From positions 124,001 to 188,000 of the forward strand of contig CAKJVC010000013.1 in NCBI GenBank assembly GCA_918026815.1: a stretch of DNA of 64,000 nt, read 5' to 3'. The stretch is from Chalara sp. BL73. Taxonomy: Eukaryota; Ascomycota; Leotiomycetes; Helotiales. This document shows, one piece after another, positions 44,788 through 56,807 of this stretch. The position numbers were made by a program, and so were the translations under genes. The notes under the pieces are model-generated. The model saw nothing but the letters and a program-made list of their open reading frames with translations. It was not told the DNA's origin and did no database searches. The stretch's first letter is position 1; the number at the start of each line of letters is the position of its first letter.

Positions 44788-46360
44788 ATACCGGTAGGGC
44801 AGCCAAAATTATTGTTTTTGCGCAGAATACAGCTTCGAATCGTGAGAATGATTTGAATCGATAGAACAGCCGGATGACCGACACACGCCTTCTCCTTTCG
44901 TCTTGGCATAGATGAAGCGCGTTGATCCCCACCCCTCCTTACTAATAAACCAGGGTCTTTATGGAGTCAAAGAAGAAAAAGCAGCCACGCAGCTTTGTGG
45001 ATGCATATGGATGCTTGAAGTACCCTGCAAGGGTACCAATACATTAACGCCATAGCGTCGATGTATTAGTACCACTTGCAAGCCCTCGCTTGAATCCCTA
45101 TCCCACTTTTTTTTGTTTGCATTAGCCTGCAACTGGAAAATCGTGGAATTGGCCACATCCACTCTGACCCAGTTTTTGCCCTTTATTCGGGGGCCGGATA
45201 GGATCAGACGACTTATGTTTTACGCCTGTCACACCGCAGTACGCATTGGCCCACACCCCTCATTGAGCTGGATGTGGGCAGGAATTCTAAAACCTGGCCC
45301 ATCATCCGTAAGCTGGCACGCACGGCCAGCTGCAATTTCAATTTAGACTGCAGTAATTTGGTACCAGGGAGGGACGACAACGAACCGAATGCGGTGCCAC
45401 CGGATGACACCTTAGAGAGAGAGAAAGACAGAAAAAAGCACTCTAGGGTTCGGGGATGCTATCCCCAACTCCTCTTTGAGCTCCCCATCTATCAAATCTG
45501 CCCTACATATTCAGCCTATTTTCATTGTTCTCCTCGTAATTGACATATTGTATTGGTGCTGGCGACCAGATCGCGGAAACTTGCAGCATGATGGTCGCCT
45601 TCTATTCGCCATCATAAAATATGATTCGTGACAGGGTAAATGCTTCGCCACAATGCAACTTCGAACAGGATACATTGAAGTGTCGGCGCCCAACAGCCTC
45701 AGAAGCACGGTTTTAAATGAAGGTCATTCATTGCCAGCAAACTGGTCAGCCTTACCCTTCATTTCTATTTCGCATCGTGGATATCTGTCGGTAATTGTGT
45801 TTTGTCTAACACGAGAACCTCCTTGCATGAGAGCGATTTCCACTTAGGCTGATCTGTACTAGCCTCTGGTCACATCCACATGCTTCCACCACTCTGTCCT
45901 TTAGGAATCAATCCTCGATTGTCTTTACACACAGACTAAATTATCAACACTGAAAAATTCTCAATCATCGTGAATACAGCCCCCAACGACACCTTTATAA
46001 CTTCTACAGGAGAAAGACAACAAACTTTTCAACGCCTTTGTCCAATATGCTTTCCAACCTTCCATCCTGCCTCGAACCACACAGCATCACTCAAACATAC
46101 CCACGCCATCGCCACCGCGTCTTCGAAACATCAACAATATCATCCGGTCATGGCACTCACTTGCGATCAATGTCATTTTGACTAGAACTTCCGCCATCCC
46201 CGCAAATCCTTTAGAAAGTTAGCTTGTTGGCTCGGATATGACCGAAGAAGATATCGTCTGGCATGAGCTCTACATCCTCGAAGCGAGATCAGTGCTAGCA
46301 CTCAACTCTCTTGGCTGATGGTCATGACATTGTATCAGATCAGAAAATCCATTTATTCAC
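44788..46360. other. Intergenic
   Basis: 1.57 kb without a supported gene. A short ATG frame at 46234 (MTEEDIVWHELYILEA...) stops after 27 codons. No RNA gene recognised. Confidence 0.5.
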
Positions 46361-47363
46361 TCACTCGCAGCTGCCTTCGCAGCCTGGGTCGCCGCAATCA
46401 GGAGGATCTTGATCAGGGTCGGATATGGATAGCGACATCACGACAGTTACCGGAACAAGGAATAGTGAAATACTGCCGAAACTATCAGCTTGCAGGACGG
46501 TAAAAAGGTATTACATACTTTGTCTCAGTCAAGGAGAAGCTGGATAGTCCCACAAACAGGGCAAGAAACTGCATACGGGTTACCCAACCTTTCCGGATAG
46601 AGCCTATGAAGTAACCCATCACGACTACACTGGGCATATTAATGAGCATATCCCCGAGATAATTTGTTTCCTGGCGTGGTATCGAGGCCTGCGACGGCGT
46701 GCTGTATGGTATGGCGTTGACTCCGTGGATGGCAAGTACCAAGGAGAAAAGTTTCCAGGTCGCCTTTCTAGATATGCGAATTGAGCTGGTAAATATGCTG
46801 ACTGCAGCAGTGACGCCAGACTTGGACCGTTGCAGATCGTAATGGAGCCAGCATCCTCCAAACTTTTCGAATAAAGGACGAATGATCTGCCCTGCACATC
46901 CAGCCAGCATCCTCCATGGAGTATGGTAGGACAAAGTAGGATATATGCGGCTAAGAGCTGTAGCTACAGCTTGCACCATAGTAAAGCGACGCGCCCGAGT
47001 CATATTGCAGTCGTCCTGACCTGCCGACATCCAAACATACACTCCTCTCATAGCACTGGAGGATGCATAACCTCCCACAGCACGTCTCAATCGAATGGCA
47101 GTCGCATCGACAGTTTGCCGCGTAGTGCCATTCAACACCTCCACCCAAAATATTGCTCCCAATTTGTATATTTTCGATGCTGCAACACAGAACAGTTTCG
47201 CCATGCCCGCTTGGACTTTCTTTACACGACATTTGTGGGTCTGCGAACGGCGAACCATCACCATAACCATACCAGCCGTGAAGGATATAATGTGTGCTGC
47301 AAGCACACACAAGAAAAAGGCATCCTCCTGAATGGATTTGGCCCGTTCCCCAAGATTCGTCAT
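46361..47363 (-). CDS. Uncharacterised membrane protein with acidic Cys-rich tail
   Basis: Exons 47363-46519 and 46472-46361 (46 nt intron; an acceptor 9 nt earlier is also in frame), 318 aa from MTNLGERAKSIQED. Hydrophobic segments: FFLCVLAAHIISFTAGMVMVMV near the N-terminus, then KLFSLVLAIHGVNAI, MLINMPSVVVMGYFIGSI, MQFLALFVGLSSFSL and ISLFLVPVTVVMSL near the C-terminus. A ~140-residue basic, Cys-poor soluble region separates the first from the rest. The protein ends in SDPDQDPPDCGDPGCEGSCE, an acidic tail with three Cys. An upstream open frame to 47707 could hold an additional 5' exon. Family unknown. Confidence 0.55.
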
Positions 47364-48204
47364 TCTGTCAGAGGGTATTGCGGTTGGAAGAATCAAGCTG
47401 TCGAATTCCTGTCAGCACTTTTCAGAAACCAAGTTTCGATTGAGAATAAGTGAAGAAATTCCATGTTAACTAGTAAGCAGGATTCTCGCCATCCGTAAAT
47501 ACATTCGGGCGGGGAAATACCGTTTTGTACCGTTCTTACAACTAGCAAAGAGACATTCAGCAGCGGACTCCGGTGCTGGCGTTCGAGGCGCTCGAGACAA
47601 TTCAGTAGTAAGTAAGATGTCTTGGGATCACCGCATTGCGACCGGTAGAGGTTGCTGTCGGATTTGGCTTTTGTCGCATACGAGCCTCTGCGATATCCTT
47701 CCTCCACTTAATCGCCAAGGTGCTCAGACCCTGTATCTAATCACGTGATACCGCCACATCAAAATCTAACGCGTTTTCAACCTCCACGCAGTACTACCAC
47801 AACTATGCCTATTAAAAAGTCTATTGCTGATTCTACTGATCCAGGAGCTTTACGTCTTGATTTTCATTTTTATAATAGCGGTTAGCACACAGTTTATGCC
47901 TTTTGATTACTTTTAATTCGACTTTAAAATCTCTTTTTTTACACGTTGCACTAAACAATGCATTCGCTTTTTAGAGCCTTGGTGCAGCTATTTGGGGGTG
48001 GGGAGTTTCAAAAAAAACCCTAGTTTAAAACCGACATTTCATAGTCTGGCTTTCCAAAACAGCTGTTAGTAGGATTTCTTTTTAATTTTTTCAATTTTTT
48101 TGGGGGCCGGTATTCGATTATAAAGGTAATGAGCTTGCGGACTATTTAGTCTACTTTTGCTCAAAATATTATAATTTGTGGTCAGTTCGCACTATAATTG
48201 TTTT
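47364..48204. other. Intergenic, possible 5' extension of the preceding gene
   Basis: A 104-codon open frame on the minus strand (47393-47707) ends just upstream of the membrane-protein start and might be an upstream exon, but I find no convincing donor. The rest is T-rich with no motif. Confidence 0.35.
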
Positions 48205-48330
48205 GTGTGACGGCATATACATCTACGGATACAGTGGGTAACGGTGGTATTTTACAAGAACCTAAAGCTAGAGAAAGAAAGGGAGAGGGAGGGGAGAGGG
48301 GCAAGGAATATTTACATAGCAGGCCCTAGA
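48205..48330 (+). repeat. Dispersed TG...CA repeat, copy 3 (partial)
   Basis: TGTGTGACGGCATATACATCTACGGATACAGTGGG... matches the first ~100 bp of the copies at 7390 and 13116, including the shared GGTAACGGTGGTAT block. The 3' half is not recognisable. Confidence 0.55.
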
Positions 48331-48841
48331 ACAGACCTAGCGCCTATATCACGTTCCAGTCATGCTTCGCAAGCTTGGACAAAGTTTCACGTAGCCAAAT
48401 ACCCAACTCGTCATGTGGTCGCCATGGTACTGCTGTGACAAGGTGAGGACTGTCCTCGTGCAGGGTGGCTGGCACGGATGGTGCCGCCGCTGTCTCGACG
48501 TCCATCCATCTGATATTCGGAATCGGCTGTGTGAAGTATTCAAGTATGGTCATCGGCCGCGTAGGCGGTGGAGGTAGCTCTCCCTAGTACTTGGTAGGAA
48601 ACACTGCGTAGAATCCGTTTAGGCCTCCGGACTCCACGGGATCTGGCGCGGTCCTTGAGCAGGACATACTCGCGGACGAAAATAGCTCTGGGCTATTGTA
48701 GAACTAGCCGCCTGATGCAGGGAATCCAAACTCGCAACCACCTAGCCCATTGTTTGATGCTAGCCTTCATAGTTCACATAACTCTGTAATCGTCTTAGGT
48801 ACAGTAATTTGTAGTGCTGTAAATAATTTGGCTCGTGCGAG
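48331..48841. other. Intergenic
   Basis: No gene supported; this is the 3' flank of the dead HET gene. Confidence 0.4.
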
Positions 48842-49860
48842 TTGTCTGAATTATTTCCCGGTCGAATGAGACGGTTTCGTTCCATCCCAGCCACGGCCAG
48901 CTGGGGAACGCTCCATTACGGAGGTGGGGACTGTGCCGGCGAGTTCGCCGACAAATGGTCTGGTCAAATGCGGATATCGGCAGGCCGTAGCAGAACGAGG
49001 TATTTTTACCATCCAGCTTGCACCGGTATCCTCGAAATACCCCTTGGAAGGCATTCATCTTGTCTTCCTGCTTTGTGAGCTTCCGTTGAGAGTAATACTC
49101 TACTGCTGAAACATAGGATTCTAGCTCTGCTCCAAAAAGGAATCGAAAGCATACCACCAATCGCATTGAACCTGACCAGATTCAGATTTTCTGTCTTTTG
49201 CTGGCGGCATTCCATTCATATTGACAGTACTACTCTGGCACTGCATGTATATCCCACCTGATGTGAACAAAATGGCTCAGTGGGATAAAACCTTCTCTTG
49301 ATAACACCAAGCATGACTACTCCACGGTGACGATTCGCGTAGACTATTGAGATAACCCTCTGAGATGCAGCAAAGAGCATTATTGGCCGGACCACCCCCA
49401 AGCAACCCTACACTGACCATATCAGCCGAAACCGCGACGATGGTGCACTTGGCCGCAGCGTAGATTTGTCTCATCCGCAAGATCTGAAGCTTCATGTCTC
49501 GCACAGAATCTTGCATGATGCAAAAGGCATCAATCCATAGATAGCGCTCCTCAATCTTCCCACATACAATAATAGCGCCTTGGAGAGTTGTAGGGAGCTT
49601 TGACCAGACACCATCGAGTCCTCTTTCACACGTCAGAGACGATACTGAGTCTGTCGTGAGCTTGAGTTGATCCACCCTAGACGTACGATAGAACAATATA
49701 GGAGCAGTCATTTGGCGCGTCGACTACACAGCGTTGATGTACATCAATAACCCTAAATCGAGTTCCTGGAAGATAATACTACAGCAATTTCAAAGTTTTG
49801 CACTCATTATGGTTGACATCTTCCTCGCACTGAGACAGCCACCTGCGGATGTGGCTAAAA
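48842..49860 (-). pseudogene. HET-domain gene, inactivated
   Basis: The minus strand reads in order: RRWLSQCEEDVNHNECKTLK, FRVIDVHQRCVVDAPNDCSYIVLSYV, LPTTLQGAIIVCGKIEERYLWIDAFCIMQDS, RMRQIYAAAKCTIVAVSADM, SHAWCYQEKVLS, then in another frame KQEDKMNAFQGVFRGY and ISAFDQTICRR...FPSWPWLGW. These are the HET domain and its usual downstream FPSWSWVGW block. The HET motif YVWG is cut by TAG at 49677-49679 (Trp TGG to TAG). A TGA at 49277-49279 stands where the family has Arg (CGA to TGA). A frameshift precedes the last part. Both stops are C:G to T:A changes. Confidence 0.85.
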
Positions 49861-52263
49861 TCTGCTCCAGATACTGTAAACTTCACTATTTTGAGCTCTG
49901 ATGATAACGATAATTTGACTGCAGTCTTTTCCATATTCCAGCGGCCTCCGTCGTATCATCTGGTATACCTGCAGTAATTGGAGCATCATCTCTGCTCGGC
50001 GCTCCCAAAGCGGTCTCTCCCTTGGCTTTCTCATAGCTGCTCATGGTGTTGCCGCTAACCTCACCCCAAGGACACCAGATGTCCTCTCCTGGCTAGAGCT
50101 CTCGGTATAATTGACGAGCTTTTCCACTTATTCTGATCCCATGTACCATCAGGGCTGGGGGAAGTGAGTTTGTGCCCTACGACTAATAGTGGTTAGGAGT
50201 AGCGGCTTACATTAGTTCAAAATTGTTGGGGGAAAGCAAATACGCCCTTAACAAAAAGTAAGCGACAACGGTATCGTACGGCTTCTGGAGGGTCTGGACG
50301 AAATTATGTCGAGCCTCTCGGCTGAGATAGGAGGCCTCGTGGCTGTCATCGGCAACACCGTTGAAGGCGATACCTCATCCACGTTCGCGATTGGCGGTAC
50401 GAGATCTTTGTCATTATCTATAGGACCGCAAACAAGAGCGTCCGCGGTCTCAAGGATGGGGGACTTCTTCGATGAGTTTTGGCCATACAACTCGCTATTC
50501 CGCGGTGTGTGACCCGACAATACTGCAGTAGTGCGTATAGCTTTGCCCGAGTCTGAAAGAAAAGTCTGGAATAACTCTCGTGGTCTATCTTACCCCATTT
50601 CAAGCGATCTAATTTAGACTTTAAGCGTACCTAATTGAAGAAGTTCTGGCGGTTGAAGATGTGCAGGTGCATCAAGAGGAACAGTGTGCTGCCTGAAGAC
50701 GACTTGAAACAATAATCGCGCCAACTGAAACCAGGCATCATCACGGGGGTCGGAGTCTTTGAAGGCTGATTAGTCCCTACCTTACAGGAAGGGGCTGGGT
50801 TAGTTCCGCCGTCGGGAATGCATGCGGTGGAATTGATACTCCGCAGGCCCCACAGTAATCAATTATACTGCGTGCATTTCCAACACCCCAGTGGCAGTGT
50901 ACTGAACCCAACCTTTTCCTGATACCGTCGCACTTCAGAGCCGCATTTTCAACGCAACATTTACGCCTTAGTGTCTTCCACAGCGGCATACCCCTGTGGA
51001 ACGGGATTGTGAGTCGCAGTCCCCTTCTACAGGGGTATAAGGTGCAACTTGCGGGCGCTGCAACTCAACTCAAGCCGCCGGGGAGGACCTATGTGCAATA
51101 CAGCCACAATTATACCCTCTCACATCCTCTCAAATACCATTTTCTCCGGAGGAGCCTTCTTTCTAGATAGTATATTTTACCGTTTCTGTGTTCCCTACCA
51201 TTTCTCGTGCCATAACAGAGGGGGTACCCAGTAAGTTACTTAGGAACACACCTCGATTATATTAATGTTCTTTAGGTGCGTGCGACATGCTCCAGCTGAT
51301 AGTCTAGACAAATATCGCCGGATATAAGGCTCAGTGTCAAACGGAGCCTCTAGAGGCGATATTATCACAGAATAGGTTGTAGAATAGGGCATAAATATTT
51401 GATTGTAGAGCTAATAGAGTCTGCTATCTAGAGTAATGAAGATAGTGGTCCTGACGCCAAGAGCTGACTATGCCAAATCTGGCCAATAGGCTTGGCTGTT
51501 TCACACTCAGATTCGAAGTTTCCGAAGCCCTTCTCTATATTGCCAAGCAAAATTTTGAAGGCGTATTACTAGCGCCTTCACTGGTGAACGTCAGCCCCTT
51601 GTATGGCTCGGTAGGTTCGCCTACACAGAGAGCTCAGGGGCGGACACCTGGCTGGATCAGTAGAATCATGGGGATCAGGGTGCTGATCCCAGTGATCTCA
51701 CTGATCTCGGAAGTACGAAGGTTCCAATAAGTAGATAGCTTTCTTTAGGATAAGAGCTTTGTGCTCAGCTCAAACAGTATGCGAATACTGTTATTGGGAT
51801 CTTTCTATTATATGCAATACATCCGCTTCTGTTCAGACTATATTCTAAGATTAAGATCTTCCATCCATAGGTCAGCCGAATTATAGACCGTAACATAATT
51901 TTCCCCATACCTGCGTAAGTCGGGCTGTATACAGCCTTTTTGATATACTACTTTGTCCAATTTAAAAGAAACCTATAAAAAGCTGTCAAAATATGATTTT
52001 GCAGCGCCAAGCCTTGGTCGGCGAAATGAATTCTGACACTGCCACGTTGAAATCGCGATATAGTCCCCTGGCACGTGTGGTTACACAGATAATTGGCTCA
52101 ATCGAACTATTCTGCGCTGCATTATCCCAGCACAGCCACCTCAATGACTTTCCGCGAGGCTGCATCGCAACTTAGCATATAATACTCCAGGCATCACCAG
52201 TCTTGGTGTCGTACATGATATGCCCGTCTTTCTCCATCCTGTCTCACCACATTCTAAAACATC
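49861..52263. other. Large gene-free stretch
   Basis: 2.4 kb without a supported gene. Short open frames on both strands at 50248-50520 and 50777-50989 have no motif I recognise. The final ~300 nt, with TATA-like blocks near 51974, should include the promoter of the ankyrin gene at 52264. Confidence 0.5.
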
Positions 52264-54529
52264 ATGGCTGAGATCGTTGGTGTTGTCGCGAGCGGTATCG
52301 CGATCGGAACTCTGGCCGTTAAGGTTCTCGAAAGCTCCGCCGAGCTGAAAGGGTTCTGGGACAATATCCAAGAAGCACCGAGTGATATTGCAGACCTCCT
52401 GCAAGAGGCCAATCTGATTGGGGAGATAATACTCGGGCTCGAAAATGAAACGGAGCTCAGTTCTTTTCTAAATTTCGGTCCTGAACACGAAAAACTTGCT
52501 GCCGATTGTTTACAACACTGCTACGCGGCCTCGGAGAAATTAAGGCTACTAGTAGAGGATCTGGCACTTGATATAAACAAAAAAAAGGGATACCGTCGAT
52601 ATATAGCATCAGCGAAAGTAGTTTTGAAGAAAGACCAAGTGAAAAAATATCGGTCTCGGCTGAAAGGCGCTATAAGACTGTTGTCTTTGTCGGAGCAGTG
52701 TTATTCAAAGTAAGTAGCTTAAATCACTCAAGAATAGGCCGTAGTTTCCTTTATAGGCTATTTTAGAGCTCCCATTCCTGGGCTTCGTCTTTTCTTACAC
52801 TTTATAGGGCATATCAACGATGCATATATTCCATTGTCTCTCATGCCTTGACAAGTGGTTCAAGAAGGCCTTCTCTTCCTTTATATGAACCTTCCTTACA
52901 AGCGATATGTAGCGACTCAAGCCTTGCTGTAGGCGGCCCTTCCTTACATGAGATACGCAGAGAGTCAAACGTTAGTCCAGACAATCAGCATTTGATTCAA
53001 GCTAGTGATATCGATATTACAGCGCCATCGACCGCATTTAATTGGTTTCGGTACCTTTGCGGAGAAGCAGCATATACAAAATATTACGTGTCGTCTCGCA
53101 ATGCTAGAAACAAGTCAAAAAATAAACAGCATCTCAAATACGCTATGTTACAATATCGGATGCCGGGCTGGTTAGCAAACCAAGTTTGGATAGCTTCCGG
53201 CTACGCAAATCCTAACTTTTCGGATTTTCGTATGCGAATATACAATGTTATTCCTGAAAGTTCAACTATTTTTAACTTTATTGAAGCAGGTAACATAGAA
53301 GCCATTAAGACACTTTTTAAGAAGAAAGCTTCATCTCCATTCGATAGAGATGAATTTGGATGGACACTTCTACATGTAAGACTATAGAGTATCCCTTTAC
53401 ATTTATATGTCAACATACTGACTATCTGCTTGGATAGCATGCAGTTTGGTGTGGAGATTTGGCTATTATGCAGCTATTGATTGAGAATGGAGCGAACACC
53501 ATTGAGCCTGATTTTGAAATGATGTAGGGTTCTCTCTGTAAAAATGTAAATCTAAAGACTAATCCTTACAGAACCCCACTCGATCAGCTTATTTCTCTTG
53601 GAAAACTTTTCTCATTTCATCTAACAACACCACTACCAGTAACCGACATGCTTCGTCTGTTTGTAAACGCAGGAGAGTGCGACTGGTCAGGACTAGATGA
53701 AAAACTTAGACCAGGAAAAAGTATCTTCAGTGGACCTACAAGCTCTCTTTCCCTGCTTCTAGATGCATTGATGCAGTTTCGTGGAGAAATAACATTGCTA
53801 GAAAGACAGCGGCTCGCTCTCAGACTAGCTTTGTATCGTGGTCACAATACACCTATCCTTATCCGGACTGCTTTAGGACACTATCCTTTTAAGTCACTGG
53901 CATTAGAGCTTGAGGATGAAGATGGCGACACATTGATGAGTGCTCTCATATACTCACTATGGATTTTAGTAGGCGAACTGAGACAAATATCCGAGTTTCC
54001 AGGGCCTGACATTAAATGGGTTGATCCCATCATTTCAGCAGCAGGCAGCAACACTTCTGTCGTGAATATTTCAGTTCCCCACTGGATCCTGCTAATTCGG
54101 GACCTGGCAGCCGCTGGTGCGGATCTTCATCATTGTGTTACTGGCTATAGTCGTTTCCTTACAGCCTGTGAGAGAAGGTGCTCTCGGAAAGACTGGCTGC
54201 ACAAAAAGGAGTTACACTATTTACTTCAACTACTAGCAGACGCGGGAATCGACTTGACAAAGTTTGGCATAGCCGAAGCTATCATTCTACGTCGGCTTAA
54301 ATTGGAGGGGGGAACTCGGAAATGTTATAATCCCCTTCCAGTGGCGCGTGTAATCGGCTTCTCCTATGGTGCTCAACCAAGCGACTGGGAATTCTGGTTT
54401 GAAGAACCTACAGACAAGTTCGCTGGTCAGTTTTGGCACATGATCGAAAACCCCGAGTTGAAGATGCCTGGGGCGTGGATCGCGGATGATAATGGTCGCG
54501 ATGATGACAGTGATGTGGATAACTATTAG
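52264..54529 (+). CDS. Large ankyrin protein with NLR-type N-terminal module
   Basis: Exons 52264-52709, 52808-53375, 53438-53523 and 53572-54529 (introns 98, 62 and 48 nt), 685 aa. The N-terminal ~150 residues (MAEIVGVVASGIAIGTLAVKVLES..., WDNIQEAPSDIADLLQEANLI) form the helical module typical of fungal NLR-like and ankyrin proteins. A linker rich in Ser/Pro follows, then ankyrin units: IFNFIEAGNIEAIKTLFKKKA, GWTLLHHAVWCGDLAIMQLL and TPLDQLISLGK. The C-terminal ~300 residues have degenerate repeats (ADLHHCVTGYSRFL, LLADAGIDLTKFG) and end WEFWFEEPTDKFAGQFWHMI with an acidic tail. A mutated copy of this 3' end sits at 39605-39865. No P-loop NTPase is present. It is probably a recognition or scaffold protein. 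Confidence 0.8.
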
Positions 54530-54879
54530 TAGGACTAGAGTTCAGGACAAAAGCCCCCTTCATGGCCACCTGCAACGTTCTTGGTTGCCTCAGGCTCTGT
54601 GGAGGGCTTGGGGTAGGTTGGTTGGTAATGTGTATTGAAGCAATTGGATAAAGGTTTTTGACTAGAAAGTGAAAATGTTATAAAGCTAGCTAATTAACTG
54701 ATATTCAGATTACTGAAGTATTCGAGCAAAAAGCTCTTAGCTAAAGGACTTTATTTACTTATATATATCCGGTCTTGTTTTGCCAGAATCTGGAAGTTAG
54801 TGAACTTGATAATTTCTGCTTTTTTATTGCACCCAGAGCATATACCATGTGGCTCCTCCAGAAACTGCATATTCCTTAG
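54530..54879. other. Convergent intergenic spacer
   Basis: 350 nt between the tails of the ankyrin gene (+) and the regulator-like gene (-). The first ~90 nt are the part shared with the mutated copy near 39.8 kb. Confidence 0.6.
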
Positions 54880-56404
54880 TCAAATTTTTGTCGAAATGTC
54901 GGGAATGAATCTACCCCATGATCTAAGAGCTTTTCGGCGTTCAACAAGCTGAAAGACCTCTTCAATGAAGCTTCTCTCTAGGCTTGTTTCAGGAAGCGAA
55001 TCGTACGCAACTCGCAATGGAAATGCCAAACGATTGATCATATTACCTGGAACGGCCCGGATATAATATTCCAAGCTACGGCAAATCAAATGCGCAAACT
55101 CTAGCTGCTGAGACGTTGATATTCTGCTGACTGGTCGTGTGTCTACGGATGATAACACTAACATAACTGCATAGTAAAGGCAAAGGGTATGGGCAAGTCG
55201 CGGATCTGGGTACACCAGGGTAGGCGGTATAACGAATTCTAGAGTAGAAGGGTCGATGTATCGAAAAACAGGAAAGGGGTCTTCGCCCTGCCAACGAACT
55301 TCAAGTGGTTGACCAGAAGGATAACTATCTGCCCAGTTGCGCTTCCAATTGTGAAGTCGTGCCTCGAGCTCCAGAATAGAGCTCCAGAGTCTTCTTAATT
55401 GGGCATTGAGCTCGCTAAGTGGCTTAGACCGTGCCCGCTGTGAGATTTTGTGTTGGTCATATCTCCATAGAATGGCAGGGAGGTCAACAACTTGCTCTAA
55501 CAGGGTCGCCATGATGTCTTTAGAGCAGCCAGGGGCTGACCAGGGGACAGCCTTCCACTCCGATCTGGCCAGAAAGGTAGGCTTGCGCATAACTAATGCT
55601 GTACAAACCTAGATAGTGTTACAATTGTCCTCGTTTGTAATGCGAGAGCGGCTGCTTATCCTACCCAATAAGGAAGAAGCTCCGTAAAGCACAAATGCTC
55701 AACCCCAAACATGTGATTCCAGGGATTACGGAACTCGATGAGTTTTAAAGCACCTGCACAGTGGCTGATGAGAGCACGCTCAGAGGTGTGTTGAAGACTC
55801 TGTATTAGATATTACTGCTATGTTTAGAGGGCCTGATAGATTCTAAGCTTACTTCGTAGGCCATCAGCAGAATGACGGTGGCGAACACTCCTGTTGATCT
55901 GCTTTGATTGGGATCAAACAAGGCAGCTTGGAGATGATTCAGGACTCGACAGTAAGCTCTGTAGCTATAGGCGGCGGCAACCCTAGAGCCTGTGCACTGG
56001 GCAAAATATGCCACGGAGACAGCCTGGAAAGCTTTGTCAAGCAACGGCGAGAACACTCTTTCTAAACCCGCCTGCCGAATTGCACTTGACTTCCCGCAAT
56101 CTTCGCGGCCATCCGGCGCAAATGCATCAATAAATTGTTCTATAAACAGATCGAGCGTTGGCGTGTTTGCCATCGGCAAGTACATTATGGGAGCCCTTGG
56201 CCGTGACTGTCGTCGCCATGGCTCTAGGAGTACTGGATACAATAATTAGACAAGCAACAGAGTCAAGTTTAAGATCACATTACCTTGTTGCTCGATTTTG
56301 ATTAATGGATTCTCTTCATAATCGAGACTCTCTTCCGTCATTTGAGCGTCATTCAGGGATGGTCTGTGCGTCTCGGCTTGAGCTATTGCGCCTGGGGAGT
56401 TCAT
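54880..56404 (-). CDS. Fungal transcription-factor-like protein without a zinc cluster
   Basis: Exons 56404-56284, 56232-55853, 55799-55665 and 55608-54880 (introns 51, 53 and 56 nt), 454 aa. The body matches the regulatory half of fungal Zn2Cys6 factors of the Fungal_trans_2 kind: FIEQFIDAFAPDG, LDKAFQAVSVAYFAQ, ALISHCAGALKLIEFRNPWN, and the final FIEEVFQLVERRKALRSWG. No Cys6 cluster or basic DNA-binding stretch precedes it. The first exon starts at MNSPGAIAQAE, and the upstream DNA looks like a promoter followed by a MITE. It could be a truncated factor, a regulator acting through a partner, or a gene whose first exon has been displaced. The start is the first in-frame ATG. Confidence 0.75.
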
Positions 56405-56573
56405 CTTTAGTGCACAGGAACATGGAAACAAGGTTCAGATGTCATTTAAATGCGAAACTGGAGAATGATATATAACCCAATTTATCCACCGGCTTCTCTC
56501 AACTGTGCGGATTAGGATCTGTTAAGCTGAACAACTACTACTACCAACAGCTGAAAAATCGATACTACCAATG

Positions 56574-56807
56574 CTCTCCTTCCCCCTAAATAGAGGTTAA
56601 ATGGTGGGCTCCATGGGTATTGCAGCTTCTGAATGGCTATGGCCCTTGCGGCTCCTTGTAAAGCCCACTTAACGCCCATTTTTCCTTCTTGCACGAGCCA
56701 TCAGCGATAGGGCGGGAAGGTCAAACTCATAACTTGACTGGCGACAAGAGCTCTAGGCAGTACCCATAAAGCCCACCCTTTAACCTCTATTTAGGGGGGA
56801 GGATAGT
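56574..56807. mobile_element. MITE-like element with ~50 bp terminal inverted repeats
   Basis: 56574-56623 (CCCCCTAAATAGAGGTTAAA within it) and 56757-56807 are inverted repeats of each other at about 85% identity. They enclose ~130 nt without coding capacity. Size and structure fit a miniature inverted-repeat transposable element. I could not fix a target-site duplication. It lies 170 nt upstream of the zinc-cluster-less regulator gene. Confidence 0.8.

Noticed and set aside
47393..47707. 104-codon open frame as the first exon of the membrane-protein gene
   Set aside because: No donor and acceptor pair joins it in phase with the next exon; left as a possibility only.
50248..50520. Overlapping opposite-strand open frames near 50.3 kb as a gene
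   Set aside because: Neither shows a motif, plausible splice sites or codon pattern that favours one strand.
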